The translations under genes and the position numbers were made by a program. A stretch of 64,000 nt of DNA from Campanula takesimana (taxonomy: Eukaryota > Streptophyta > Magnoliopsida > Asterales > Campanulaceae): assembly GCA_026119855.1 (NCBI GenBank), contig JAOWBW010000270.1, positions 1,116,001 through 1,180,000 of the forward strand, given 5' to 3'. Of this stretch, positions 43,851 to 55,850 are shown piece after piece. The notes below the pieces were generated by a model. The model had not been told where the DNA came from. It worked only from the letters and a program-made list of their open reading frames with translations, and did no database searches. Positions within the stretch are counted from its first letter, which is position 1; every line of letters begins with the position of its first letter.

Positions 43851-45045
43851 TGTAGACACCCCGCCTTGGACCTCTCACCCTGATTGCTTACATAGTATTT
43901 TTATTTAACTTGTTTTTGTTAATTTCTGTTCCTTCCGTTAAGTTCCTAACTGATTCCGTTAGTTTTGGACTAAACTGCATAACAGAGTCAACTTTCAGAG
44001 TCATTCTGTCATTCTGTTATTTTCACCCGCGGGCGCCTCCGCACTGTCAACGGGCCGCACGCGCTTCTCGCCCCAAAGGCCGGACCCGCGCGCTTCCCAC
44101 TTAGGTAGCGGATTGCACCTTATTTCCCTCCCTTTTCTTATTTACAAACATCTTCTTTAGTCAAAAACATCTTTCTTGATCATAAACATTGACTAGCTTT
44201 TATTTGTAACCTCCCAATCCCACATTTATAGCCCTTTTCATAAAAACAAAATATTTCATTTTTATTTTCTTTTATTTGTTTCATCTTCTTTTATTCATTA
44301 TTCTATTTTCTATTGGTCAATTCCATCTCACATGGATTGACAATTTTCCCTCCAACCTTTCCCTCTCCTTTCTACCTATAAAAAAACCCCTTCTTCTACC
44401 TTGGAAGAGGACTCTCTTATTGAACCTTCTCTTTTTTGACTTGAAATCTCTACACAAATACACTATACACAATTCTCCCAAGAATTCTCTTTACAATAGT
44501 TCTCCCAACAAGAGTTTAACACAACAAAACTCTACACAAATTGTTCTACAACAATTGCCTTACAACAACACCATTTTCAAGTCCAAGTTTGAAGCCCACT
44601 TTCTTAAGGTAATTTATTCTTCTTCTCTCATTTTCACATGTCTTGGTAATGTATGCAATCCCCATCAATGGGACATGACCAAATGACCACTTTACTACAT
44701 TAAAGTTGGTTAAGGTTATCTCCTTAGATTTTAATCTCTACTTTAATCTCCCCATTTCATTATTAATGGTTAGCACTTTTTATTGAAGGACATTTAACAT
44801 CAAGAACACCAAAAGTAGCAAGACCGGCTTAAGCCGGGCGGAGTGGGTGTTTAAGTACTTCCCACTCCGTCACCTAACCCCCGAACCCTTCTCTTCCCGA
44901 ATCTCTGGTTTTCGTACATAAAAATTGGCTCTTCTTAGGTTTTCTCGCGTTCCTCTAAAACGTGGGTGGCGACTCTTAAAATCAAGTAGACATCCTAGGA
45001 TAATTCACCGCTCTAGCCAAGCGGGGTTTTCCCGGGGTATCTACA
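43851..45045 (+). repeat. 5' LTR of element G (1195 bp)
   Basis: TGTAGACACCCCGCC...GGGGTATCTACA. Has TATAAAAA near 44378 and GC-rich blocks near 44027-44100. It is 97 bp shorter than the 3' LTR, mainly from one deletion after cattattaatg. Confidence 0.9.
44824..44869 (+). ncRNA. Twin U5 hairpins, element G 5' LTR
   Basis: CCGGCTT/AAGCCGG (44824-44837, a perfect palindrome) and CGGAGTGGG (44839-44847) with CCCACTCCG (44861-44869). Compare the A LTR at 9874-9919: five compensated pair changes. Confidence 0.6.
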
Positions 45046-45046
45046 G

Positions 45047-45064
45047 TGGCGACTCCGCTGGGGA
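45047..45064 (+). other. Primer binding site, element G
   Basis: TGGCGACTCCGCTGGGGA, 1 bp after the LTR; Ogre/Tat elements use a tRNA-Arg primer site of this type (recalled, not searched). Confidence 0.65.
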
Positions 45065-46877
45065 TTATTTAGAGGGTTAAACTTGCATTTTTATTTTGGT
45101 GTTCTTATTTCTTCTTTCTGGGCATTCTGGTGGGAAGCGTGCGCCTTTGGCCTTCTTGGCCTAAGGCGCGCGCCTCCGATCTTCACCACCAGAATCGCCC
45201 GCCTCTCGTCTCGTCCTTCAATTTTTATGTTATTTGTGCTAACAATGTTTGTAGGGGAAAAGTACTATTTTTTGGGTCAAGGCAATCCCTTGAACCCATC
45301 AGCTTACAGATGTGCCCAGAACCGGGCGCTTTTGCCCGACATCCTCAAAAGCGCGCGCCTCCCGCTCTAAATTTCAAACGCGCATGCATCCGGTATCTTT
45401 TCCAGCAAAAATAAAAAATAAAAAAGGCAGCAATTGGTGCCTTCTCCATGTCTGTCGTGTGGGTAAGTGTGTATTTTTTGTTTTTATTTCTTTTCTTCTT
45501 TATTCTTAAACACACAAAAAAAAAAAAAAAAAAAAAAAAAAAACAGGCGTGTGTGTGTGCACTGTCAGTGAGTGTGCGTTTGTGTGTGCGTTATTTTTGT
45601 TTCTTTCTTCTTCTTCTTTCTTTTTGCAAACAAACAAAAAAAAAAAATTAAAAAGAAGGAAAGCTAGCTTAGTTCCACATTTTTAGCTTTTCCAAAACAA
45701 AAAGGGGAGATACATTTTTTATTTTGGGACAAAAACTTTTGTACATATTTTCCTCCTTTCCTTTCTCTCCCCAAATTTTTTTGATTTTCTTTTATTAAAA
45801 AAAAAGTTTGGGCTGGATTCGACAATTACAGATTGGTCACTGAAGTTCCTGGAAATTACAGAATGTTCACTGGACCCTTAAAACTGCAGAACAGTCACTG
45901 GATCTCAGAAAACTGCAGAACAGTCCTTAGGTTTCAGAAAATGCAGAACAGTCCCTGGGTTTTAGGAAATTACAGTTTGATCCTCAGATTTCAGAAAGTT
46001 TCAGAACAGCCCCTGGAGTTCAGAAAATTGCAGTTTCGCCCTCTCCCTTCTTTGCTTTGACCGGTCATTGGTTGACTCGGAAGTTGTAATAATTTAGGAC
46101 CTTAATTATCCTCCCTCCTCTCTTTACTTGCACATATTTGATTTTCTTTTCTTTTGAAAAAAAAAAATATTTTGTCACTTGGCTTGAGCTCATACTACAT
46201 GCACATATTCTTATTAATTGCTCACAATCAAGTCGCACAAGTCCAACCCCAAACTCGTCGAGACCCGTCCTAGAAAGTTTCAAGCTCCACCCGACCTTGA
46301 CTCTCTCGAAGCGGTAAACCTCAACCTGTGGCGTAGTTCATGACTACATGCCGGGGGTGACCTTTAAGCCTCTCTTTAGCCGAGCACAAACCACACAATT
46401 CTAGTTAGGGTCTAACACTCCGTGACCAAGTCGGTTTTCATGTACCGAGATTTCCCTAAACTAATGTCATCAAATCATACATGCTGATTCCAAAAGAAAC
46501 AAATGGTTGTTATGGGACAAAATAAAACCCCGTCCCCAAAGTGGTTATTTTGGACGAAAATAAAAAATCCGTCCCCGCATGTATGCTTTATGACATTAAT
46601 TTAGTTTAATCCCGTCATGTGTAGGTATCACAAGCGTGGTGGAATCCGATAAGTATATGGGACCGCGAGATGGTCTATATACTAGTGTGACGATTCCACT
46701 ATTTTTCTAGAAACCCCAAAAAGGACTATGTCCTTCCGACTTTGTAAATAAATAAAAAAAAAAATCATTTTTCTTATGTGGTTTGAGTCTTTTCTCTTGT
46801 TCGTGGGTTAAATCATTGGATTCAAAAGGTATTTGTGGGACCACCCTAAGATCAACCATGGTCTCTCCATAGATCCA
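45065..46877 (+). other. Element G leader with simple repeats
   Basis: No supported gene. Holds GCGCGCC-type GC-rich blocks (45138-45180, 45345-45365), an A run of about 30 (45516-45543), GT-rich microsatellite, and a degenerate array of about seven 31-bp units (ttcagaaaatgcagaacagt type) at 45830-46040. Confidence 0.7.
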
Positions 46878-46968
46878 ATGGCTTCAAGCGGCAACAACAA
46901 CATGTGTAAGAATACTTCCGTGTCCAACGAAAGGCTTTTCAACATAATAAGAGCCATGGGGGAACAAA
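46878..46968 (+). CDS. Element G gag-like ORF, first part (split by element F)
   Basis: ATG at 46878 opens 30 codons (MASSGNNN...) up to the element F insertion. With the 52032-52528 part, after removing F and one target duplication copy, the frame is continuous and would give 195 codons. Codon phase across the insertion is exact. Confidence 0.7.
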
Positions 46969-47463
46969 TGTTGGAATAGAGGACCAACCGGGTTAGATTT
47001 CGGAGTAAAAAGGGAGAAAATCGTCGGAGCAGGCTGACGCTTTGGGCGGCCGCCCAGGGTGATGATGGCCGACCGCCCACTTTATCAGACTGAACGGCTC
47101 GGAGGAAATTCAGAGTGGGCGACCACCCGGGCAGCAGTTGGTGCCCGCCCACTTGTCGGGATGGGAAAATTCCGGGTCCGATTTTAGGCCAATTTTCGGG
47201 TTCCTTTGTTCATCTAGGGTTAGGTTTGTATTCTTGAGCACATATTTAAGTAAAGTTCCGCCCCTAAACTTATTGTAACTTCATACAAACATATTATAGT
47301 GCAAGATCCTGGCTTGGTAGTGCCCCCAGACGTAGTCAAACATATTGACGAACTGGGTTAACAATTTCTGTGTCTTTTCTTGTGCTTTATTTCTTGTGCT
47401 TGTTTGTAGTGCCATTATTTTCTTGGGATATTGCTTGGGTGTTGGAGGGTCAATTCCACAACA
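46969..47463 (+). repeat. 5' LTR of element F
   Basis: TGTTGGAATAG...CCACAACA. Palindrome ladder positions 47044, 47067, 47117, 47140, the last three each with a substitution. TATTTAAG at 47243-47250. Confidence 0.92.
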
Positions 47464-47515
47464 ACTGGTATCTAGAGATCTGGTTTATCGTTTCGGGTTA
47501 TAGGGCGATTAGGGT

Positions 47516-50500
47516 TTGTTCAAGCAATCAAGAATGGGCAAGGATAAACAAGCGGTGGAGAAATTTGATGGTTCTGACTACGGGTTTTGGAGGATGCAAA
47601 TAGAGGATCGCTTGTACAACAAAGATCTCTATAAGCCTCTAAAGGGAGTCAAGCCGGAAGGAGAAAAGCAGGAAGATTGGGATCTCATGGATCGGAAAGC
47701 CCTAGGGGTGGTTAGATCTACTTTGTCAAAGTGGATCGCGAAGACTACCAAGAAGGAAAAAACCACGAAGGAGCTATTGGATTATCTTACTGAGAGATTT
47801 GAAACTCCATCTGCTGCAAACAAGGTTGATTTGATACGCAAGATGGGTAGTCTCAAGATGCAAGAGGGAGGATCCTTAGCTAAACACATCAATGAGTTTA
47901 TGGATGTTATAGACTCATTGACTGTGTTGGATATTACGTTTGATGATGAGGTTCATACGTGCTTGTTGCTAGCGTCTTTACCAGGAAGTTGGAGCGAAAC
48001 GGTGACAGCGATTAATGCTTCAGCGGGTAAGAACAAATTGAAGTATAATGATGTTAAAGACTTTCTGTTGGGCGAGAAAAATCGTTTGAAGAAATTGGGG
48101 ACATCGTCTACTTCGGGATCGGCCTTAGCTACTACTAGTAGGGGAAGGCCGGGTACTAGCAATAAAGAGAGAACTGAATCAAGGGAAAACGTAGTGGGTG
48201 GTAAGGGCAAGGCCGTGGAGATCAGAGACAAACCAAGGGTCGCGAAAGGATCGGTTCAATGCTATCATTGTAAGGAGTTAGGACACTACAAGAAGGATTG
48301 TCCCATACGAAAGGATAAATCGGCGAATGTGATAATCGAAGGTGAATATGTACTGGTTCTAAGTGTTAGTAGTGCGCTAGAATCATGGGTGCTGGATTCG
48401 GGAGCATCATTCCACTCATGCGGGCATGCAAAGGAGATGGAAAACTATACTTCCGGTGATTTCGGTAAGGTCTATCTGGCGGATGGCGAGCCTTTGGAAA
48501 TCAAGGGGAAGGGGGATGTCAGAATAGGAGCATCAGACGGGAAGGTCCTACATCTACACGGGGTCAGACACATTCCGGGTTTGAAAAAGAACCTGCTATC
48601 AGTTGGGCAGTTGGATGAAGAAGGTTACAAGGTAACTATTGGCTGCAGGAACTGGGTTATTACCAAGGAGGATTCAGAGATCGCTCAGGGTAATAAAGAG
48701 GGGACATTGTATTTAGCGAACAACACCAAGGATAGTATCGCGGTGGCGTCAGCCAAGGGTGATACGGATTTGTGGCACTGTCGATTGGGTCACATGAGTT
48801 AGAAGGGGATGAAAGTACTTTGCTCAAAGGGAAGACTAACGGGTTTGAAGACAGTCGACGTGGGGATCTGCGAAGATTGTGTGTTTGGCAAACAGGTGAG
48901 GAGTAATTTCTCGAGGACAGGTAGGGATTTGAGGGAAGCAAAGTTGGATTTGGTTCACACGGATTTGTGGGGGCCGGCCCCGGTAACTTCTCTGGGTGGT
49001 GCGTCTTATTACATGTCGTTTATTGATGATTCGACAAGGAAAGTCTGGGTTTATTTCTTGAAACACAAAGATGAGGCATTCGAAGTGTTTAATAAGTGGA
49101 AGGCTTTGGTGGAGAATCAGACGGGTCTTAAGCTTAAATGCTTGAGATCAGATAATGGTGGGGAGTATGAGCTCGGGGAGTTCAAGGAATATTGTGCAGC
49201 GAATGGCATTCACATGGAGAAGACTCCAAAGGGCACACCACAACACAATGCGGTTGCAGAGAGGATGAACAGGACATTGAACGAGCGGGCTAGAAGTATG
49301 AGGTTGAAGTGTGGGCTTCCGAAGACGTTCTGGGCATATGCAGTTGACACGGCAGCTTTCTTGATCAATCGGGGACCATCGGTACCATTGGCGAATGAAA
49401 TTCCAGAGGAAGCATGGAGTGGCAAGCAGGTAAATCTGTCCTTTCTTCGCATTTTTGGATGCGTTTCATATGTTCATATAGACTCTGTTGATAGAACCAA
49501 ATTAGATGCTAAATCTGTAAAATGTACGTTCATTGGTTATGGCGGGGATGACTTCGGGTATAAGTTTTAGGATGACCGAAATCATAAGGTTATTCGTAGT
49601 CGAGATGTTGTATTCAATGAACAGGTATTGTACAAGGACAGAAAGGGGGCATCTGAAGGGGTTAGTTCGGAACGAGAATTTGTTGAGGTGGATATTCCAA
49701 ACTCGGGTGGGAGCAGGACGGTTCATGATGACCAAGGTCAGGGGGTCACTGAAGATGAACCACATACTCCAGAACCGGATATTCCACTGCGTAGATCCAG
49801 CAGATTGCGTGGATCACCTGACAGGTATACTCCTTCAAATTACTATTTGTTGTTGACAGATAGTGGTGAGCCGGAATGTTATGCGGAGGCTGTTCGTAGT
49901 GCACTTTGTGATAAGTGGAAAGCTGCGATGGATGATGAGATGGACTCATTGAAGGCCAACAAAACTTGGGAGTTGATTAAACTACCAAAGGGGAAGAAGG
50001 CATTGCATAACAAGTGGGTTTACAGGATCAAGGAGGAAGCAAACGGCAGTAAACGTTACAAGGCAAGGTTGGTTGTAAAAGGGTTTCAGCAAAAGTATGG
50101 TATTAACTACACCGAGGTATTCACTCCTGTTGTGAAGTTGACCACTATCAGAATCGTTCTGGGGATAGTAGTGGTGGATAACTTGTTGCTGGAACAGATG
50201 GATATAAAGACGGCTTTTCTTCATGGGGATTTGGAGGAAGAAATTTACATGGTACAACCAGAGGGTTGCTTGTCTAAGGGTAGCGAGGAACTGGTTTGCA
50301 GGTTGACTAAGAGCTTGTATGGCCTTAAACAAGATCCTAGGCAGTGGTACAGGAAGTTCGATGGATTCATGCACGATATTGATTTTATCAGATGTGAGGC
50401 GGATCATTGTTGCTACTTCAAGAACACGGACAACGGGCACATAATCTTGCTGTTATATGTGGATGACATGCTAATAGCGGGCTCTAGCAGTAAAAAGGTA

Positions 50501-51421
50501 AACAGATTGAAGGCTCAGTTGTCAGAACCGTTCGAGATGAAGGATCTGGGGGAGGCCAGAAAAATCTTGGGCATGCGGATTGACCGGGATAGGGAGTCGG
50601 GTAAGTTGGTTCTTTCACAAGCAGAATACGTTGAGAAAGTCTTTGTAAGGTTTTGCATGGAAGAGGCGAAGCCAACAGGGACACCATTGGGTATACACTT
50701 CAAGCTATCCGAGAAGGACTCACCTAAGGGCAAGGAGGAGCGTGACAAGATGGAGAGGACTCCATATGCTTCGGCAGTGGGGAGTCTAATGTATGCAATG
50801 GTGTGTACAAGGCCGGACATTGCACATGCGGTGGGAGTAGTCAGCCGGTACATGGGCAATCCAGGGAAGCAACATTGGGAAGCGGTCAAATGGATCCTGC
50901 GTTACTTAAAGGGTACTGCTGGTAAGGCTCTATGTTTCTCAAGCAAGGAGGTCGTGTTAGCGGGTTATGTTGATGCGGATTTGGCATCAAGCGATCTAGA
51001 CAAGAGGAGAAGTACTACGAGTTATGTTTTCACATTGGGTGGTACGGCAATCTCCTGGGCTTCTAAATTGCAGAAGATCGTGGCTCAGTCGACTGCGGAA
51101 GCAGAATATGTGGCAGTGGCAGAGGCAAGCAAAGAGATGGTATGGTTGCATAACTTCTTGGGTGAACTTGGGAAGACACGAAGTGGTAATGCTCTCTACA
51201 GTGACAGTCAGAGTGAAATTCACTTGGCTAGGAATCCGGCGTTTCATTCTAGGACGAAGCACATTGAGCTGAGGTTTCACTACATTAGGCATCTCTTGGA
51301 AAGGAAGATCTTAAGGCTGGAGAAGATATTGGGATCGGAGAACCCGGCTGACATGTTGACCAAGGTGGTAAACCTTGAAAAGTTGAAGCTATGTATAGCT
51401 TCAATAGGGCTTGGAGAATAG
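47516..51421 (+). pseudogene. Element F gag-pol polyprotein with two amber codons
   Basis: One frame from Met 47534 (MGKDKQAVEKFDG; frame open from 47516) to TAG 51421. Gag with zinc knuckle CYHCKELGHYKKDC near 250; protease WVLDSGASFHSC near 293; GAG-preintegrase DLWHCRLGHMS; integrase with LVHTDLWGP, SDNGGEYE, NAVAERMNRT; RT with EQMDIKTAFLHG and LLYVDDML; RNase H with GYVDADLASSDLDKR and LYSDSQSEIHLA. Stops at 48800-48802 and 49568-49570 both stand at positions where Trp (TGG) fits the family, so they look like G-to-A transitions. Confidence 0.92.
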
Positions 51422-51531
51422 GAGAGGAGGATGGCACTACCATGTTTGAGGAGAGCACTAGGACGACACCAAGGATTAGTTGAAGAACGGATACGGGGCT
51501 TGTATGCGCGGTTGATCTCTAGGTGGGAGAT

Positions 51532-52026
51532 TGTTGGAATAGAGGACCAACCGGGTTAGATTTCAGAGTAAAAAGGGAGAAAATCGTCAGAGCAGGCTGA
51601 CGCTTTGGGCGGCCGCCCAGGGTGATGATGGGCGACCGCCCACTTTATCAGACTGAACGGCTCGGAGGAAATCCAGAGTGGGCGACCGCCCGGGCAGCAG
51701 TGGGCGCCCGCCCACTTGTCGGGATGGGAAAATTCCGGGTCCGATTTTAGGCCAATTTTCGGGTTCCTTTGTCCATCTAGGGTTAGGTTTGTATTCCTGG
51801 GCACATATTTAAGTAAAGTTCCGCCCCTAAACATATTGTAACTTCATACAAACATATTATAGTGCAAGATCCTGGCTTGGTAGTGCCCCCAGACGTAGTC
51901 AAACATATTGACGAACTGGGTTAATAATTTCTGTGTCTTTTCTTGTGCTTTATTTCTTGTGCTTGTTTGTGGTGCCATTATTTTCTTGGGATATTGATTG
52001 GGTGTTGGAGGGTCAATTCCACAACA
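51532..52026 (+). repeat. 3' LTR of element F
   Basis: Best-kept palindrome ladder: GGGCG-GC-CGCCC at 51607, GGGCG-AC-CGCCC at 51630 and 51680, GGGCG-CC-CGCCC at 51702; spacing 23, 22 and 73 bp. TATTTAAG at 51806-51813, 93 bp after the last one. Confidence 0.93.
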
Positions 52027-52031
52027 ATAAA

Positions 52032-52528
52032 TGGATAGACTTGTCGAGGATGCCCGCCGCAAGGATGATTTATGGCAAGCCCGTCTTGATCTCGAGAGGA
52101 GAATTCATAAGGAAGAAGTGTCCGAACTTAAGGCCCGTTTACAAGAGTTCACCGACAACAAGGCAAAGGTCAACGGTAAGGCATGTTCAAGTGGCTCGCC
52201 TCTCAAAAGTCACAAAGGTTCTACCAACGACCGTGTCTACACTCCCCTCCAAGGTATGACCGTCACTAAGGCCTATGAAGATCTCAAAGCAAAGGGACAA
52301 ATTTCTCCTCTCCAAGGGTCCAAGCAACCACAACCATTGCGTCGCAACCATGCCCACCACAAGTGGTGTGACTATCACCTATGCAGCGGTCACCTCACCG
52401 AGGATTGCTTCTCCATCCGCAACATCGTCCAAGACTTGATTGACAATGGTGAGTTTATCGTTGTTGAAGAACAACAGTTAAAGAGTGAGAACATGCAAGA
52501 ACTCATCAAGGAAGGGGGTCAGATTTGA
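52032..52528 (+). CDS. Element G gag-like ORF, main part
   Basis: Continues the ORF begun at 46878 and ends TGA 52528. A charged heptad-like stretch (WQARLDLERRIHKEEVSELKARLQEF) is a likely coiled coil, then NDRVYTPLQGMTVTKAYEDLKAKGQ and the knuckle CDYHLCSGHLTEDC, all matching element A gag (NDRVYTPLQGM..., CGYHQYSGHTTEEC). It is therefore a gag fragment lacking the capsid region, perhaps an RNA-binding helper. Confidence 0.75.
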
Positions 52529-54139
52529 AATAGGGTCTCAACAAGAGATCATGCCGCAAGGAAGGCTACAACGACAATGGGGACTACAACAGCAATCTCC
52601 GTTTCTCTTTCTCTACCTAGTAGTAGGAATAAAAAAAAAAAAGAGTCAAAAGTCCTCTTAAGTGTGCATTAATGTTTTCTCTCGTCCTATGTTAAATGTT
52701 CGAGTCCATTGAGTCATCAAATAAAAAGTCGTTCTTGTCCTCATACACTCTTCCAAGTTGTTCAATTTAATTCTTGGAAAAATAATGAAAAGATGTCTAA
52801 ACAAGTTCTAGAACGAAGGCCGTCACTTGAACGCCTAGGGGCTAAACATCGTGACGAAGGAGACATCATCAACAGCGAAATCAAGCCAAAGCAAGGTGAA
52901 GCAACGACCATGGAAAAATGAAGCAAAGTTTTCAAAAGGGAATAAAAAAAAAAAAAAAAAAAGCTGGCTAGGTTGATATCCTCAAATCAACCTAGGAAAA
53001 AGTTAGAGCACAAAAAAAAAAAAAAAAAAAATCCCCCTTCATTCAAAGAAGTTCACAACAACAACATCATTCCACCAAACGAAGGACGAAGCAACATCGA
53101 CAACAATCACGACGAAGCAACAATTCATCACTGCGAATGGAGAATCCACAAGAACTACGGTGACCTGAGCCTCTACACTGGAGGAACGTAGGCAACCTTC
53201 GGGTCCGGTCTCATGCAAGAAAGAAGATATGCTTAGCCCTAGCGCGTTTTGGTGATCGGCTTTCCTCTCGAACTTGTCATGACATCTTTGTACGATTCAT
53301 TTGCCAACGAATCACCTCAAGATTGAACTACTTTCCTAGATTTGGAATCACTTTCCGTTCCTTATCGAGTCTAGGGCTTCTATTCTTTCTGTATACTCCC
53401 AATTTCTTGCAATCAAATTGGGGCTTTCCTTCTCTTCTCTCTTAATGACTTACTTGCCTTCGTGAGTCATTCAACAAATATATACAAAGTCAATACTAGG
53501 GACACTTCCCTAGTCGAGTCAATGTCACTCATCATTAGTGACAAAAGGTCTCCACCGCAAAATCACATGTCTCTCATCCTCAGCTAGAGTCAATGCACAC
53601 TTCCTCATCAATTGAGTCAAAAAAAAAATGAAGACGCAAAAGAGATGCCCGCTAGATTGAAAACCCGAAAGTGCGGTCTAGACAAAAAACAGGGTGCGTC
53701 ATAAAAAAATGAGAGAGTGAGAGAGAGAAGGGAAAGAGAAATGGAGATCTCCGGCCTCTAAAGAAGACAACTGCACAAGTTCTACATTGGGTCTCCTCAG
53801 CAAGTCAATCCCCACCGATCCAACTTTGGAATTGCAAAAGGCTTGACGAGATATGGCACCATCAAAGGTCATTTTGGGTTATTGAAAGATTGTTCTTGCA
53901 ATATGCATCTTTGGGCTCATAAGAAAGAAAGCCCATGGTAACCAAGATCCGTCCGAGAACGAGCCTATCATTGAAGGGGTACGAGGTTACACAAAATAAT
54001 CCCTAGCTAATCAGTTGGTTTGGGCAGTGAGCAACAACATGTAATTCAAGCTTCTACAAGCATGTCCCTCTAAAGTATGCCGAAAGACTCCCGAGAATGG
54101 AGTAGCTCTTGCCATGTCCTCTTATGTTTGTTCCCCCAC
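52529..54139 (+). other. Element G noncoding interior with structured modules
   Basis: No gene. Two poly(A) runs (52945-52962, 53011-53030), a 10-bp hairpin CTAGGTTGAT/ATCAACCTAG (52968-52995), pseudoknot copy 2, and a hairpin CTAGA/TCTAG (53652-53681). Confidence 0.65.
53155..53211 (+). ncRNA. Predicted nested pseudoknot, copy 2 (element G)
   Basis: P1 CTACG 53155-53159 with CGTAG 53187-53191; P2 GACC 53162-53165 with GGTC 53207-53210; P3 CCTC 53170-53173 with GAGG 53181-53184; P4 ACC-TTCG-GGT 53195-53204. Confidence 0.55.
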
Positions 54140-54425
54140 ACGAGGACAATTCTCTTTCTTTGTTCAACAAATGATGACACCCTAGGGGCTATGTGACTCG
54201 AGAAAGAAAACTTCTCTTGTTTCATTTGACAGTTAATGAGCCCTAGGGCTACGCTCAAGAAAGATGTGTGAGACTATCCTCAAAGTCTCTCAAAAAGGAA
54301 TGTCGAGAAGCACCTTCTTGTCATGTATGCTCATACTTGTTCCCCCGATCAAGGATAGGCCCTTCTCGTTCCACTCCTAATCAATGGTGTCACTCTAGGG
54401 GCTACGATCAAGTTTTAAAGGCTCC
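54140..54425 (+). repeat. Three tandem scraps of pol tether sequence (element G)
   Basis: Three stretches (about 54147-54205, 54210-54262, 54360-54420) each carry a short version of element A 3640-3690 around ccctaggggctatg, in tandem. Noncoding. Confidence 0.5.
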
Positions 54426-54734
54426 CTCGGCAAGAAGAAATTCACTTCAGTGTCCCCAGCCGAGTCATGTGAAACGTTGGAAGCTTCCTCAATTCGGCAC
54501 CAAAGGTCTCAAGGAGCTTCGCAATCTACAATCTTTTGGGCTATGGCATTACAGTGATACAAGCAAAGGGCAATATTGGGGCTTCGCAACCGACAGTCTT
54601 TTGGGGCAACAATGCTCAAGCAATGCAATGTGGAGTAGTCTTATGGCACCATGAAAGAGATTAAGCTTCAAGGGTCCCTCAACACTTCCAGTCAAAAGGC
54701 CTCTTGGTTTTAAATGAAGGCTCCGATGATATGA

Positions 54735-55180
54735 ATGAATTTGATGATTCTTGTTAGAACTCACAGCGAGATTATGAAGGAAGTCTTAGAGAAAAGGAAA
54801 AAGATTCAATATGCTAGACTCACCCGGCTGAGTTATAGCAGGCAATGCCAATATGTTAACTCTATAAGCAGAGTTACGACCAATCCCAATGTTTCTGCAA
54901 TACAGCACCCCTTTCTCCAAGATCAAAAGCACAGGCTGCATCCGAATATCCGCCATCGGTTCAACTCAAGAAGACTCAAGCAAACATACCGTTCGAGACT
55001 TTATCACACCAAGACCTTATCATCTGTAACAACATCACCATCTCCCACGAGACGTCTCCCGAAGACCGTACTACATTTTCAACATGGACCTTCCGCCATT
55101 TGGGTATCAACCGAAAGAAGGGCCATCCATCTCCAAGCAAGTAGAAAGAAGGAGATCTCCTTCAAGGGTTCTTCCCAATA
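54735..55180 (+). pseudogene. Decayed gag-protease remnant (element G)
   Basis: Nucleotide similarity to element A 690-1080: agaaaaggaaaaagattcaa, cggctgagttatagcaggca, catggaccttccgccatttg. Frames are lost. The ORFs seen here are accidental. Confidence 0.55.
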
Positions 55181-55795
55181 GCACCATCCGCTCCCAACAT
55201 AATGCTAAACTGATTCCAAGAAAATTTGATGCTTCACACCGAAAGGTCTCCACATCCCGCCATCTACAAACTTGATAAGCCCATGCATTTGGGGCTTAGC
55301 AATCTCTCAAAGCTTGGTATCAATGATATTCTCTTGGGGCTTGTCCACGTCGACAACAAAAGACAGTTTATATGAATGGGATAAGAGTTGATTCATCTTG
55401 GGGCTTCATAAGCCACTCAAAGTTCAGCATTCGAGGGGCTTTACAATCAGCAACCCCTTGGTATCTCGGCATCAAAAGTCCTTTTTAAGCCCCATAAACG
55501 ACAAATCTCTTGGGGCTGGACATCAATTTTTGTTGGACACCGCGGTGACAACATTCAAGCGAGGCAATCCGGACTTTGATCGAACATGACTTGATCTTTG
55601 GTTGGCTTTACAAACACACAATGGTTAAAATGGTTCACCCACGAACTAAAAAAAAAATCTTTTTCTCACGTGTGTGCATATTCTTTTCTTTCTAATTTAA
55701 AAAAAAAAATTATTTTCTTTTCTTGCGCAAAATTATGTGTTTCCTTTTTGCTTTGCTCCTAGCATTCTCCACCAGCATTCTCCATCATCCTTGAA
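55181..55795 (+). other. Element G interior, unassigned
   Basis: Dispersed tcttggggctt motifs, a poly(A)/poly(T) stretch at 55650-55735; no gene seen. Confidence 0.4.
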
Positions 55796-55850
55796 CTACG
55801 CTGGTCTGATTCCTTTCAAGGGATACGTAGGCAGCCTTTGGGCACGACCA
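55796..55850 (+). ncRNA. Predicted nested pseudoknot, copy 3 (element G)
   Basis: P1 CTACG 55796-55800 with CGTAG 55826-55830; P2 TGGTC 55802-55806 with GACCA 55846-55850; P3 ATTCC 55809-55813 with GGGAT 55820-55824 (one G-T); P4 GCC-TTTG-GGC 55834-55843. Most diverged copy; supplies most of the compensatory changes. Confidence 0.6.

Larger units (their letters stand above)
46969..52026 (+). mobile_element. Element F: Ty1/copia retrotransposon (Tork/Tnt1-like)
   Basis: LTRs 46969-47463 and 51532-52026, 495 bp each. Flanks ACAAA (46964-46968) and ATAAA (52027-52031) are a duplication with one C/T difference. Primer-site-like TGGTATCTAGAG at 47466 and polypurine AGGTGGGAGA at 51521. A single reading frame is interrupted by two TAG codons only. 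Confidence 0.92.

Noticed and set aside
45833..46060. 75-codon ORF as a small gene
   Set aside because: It is a translation of a degenerate 31-bp tandem array.
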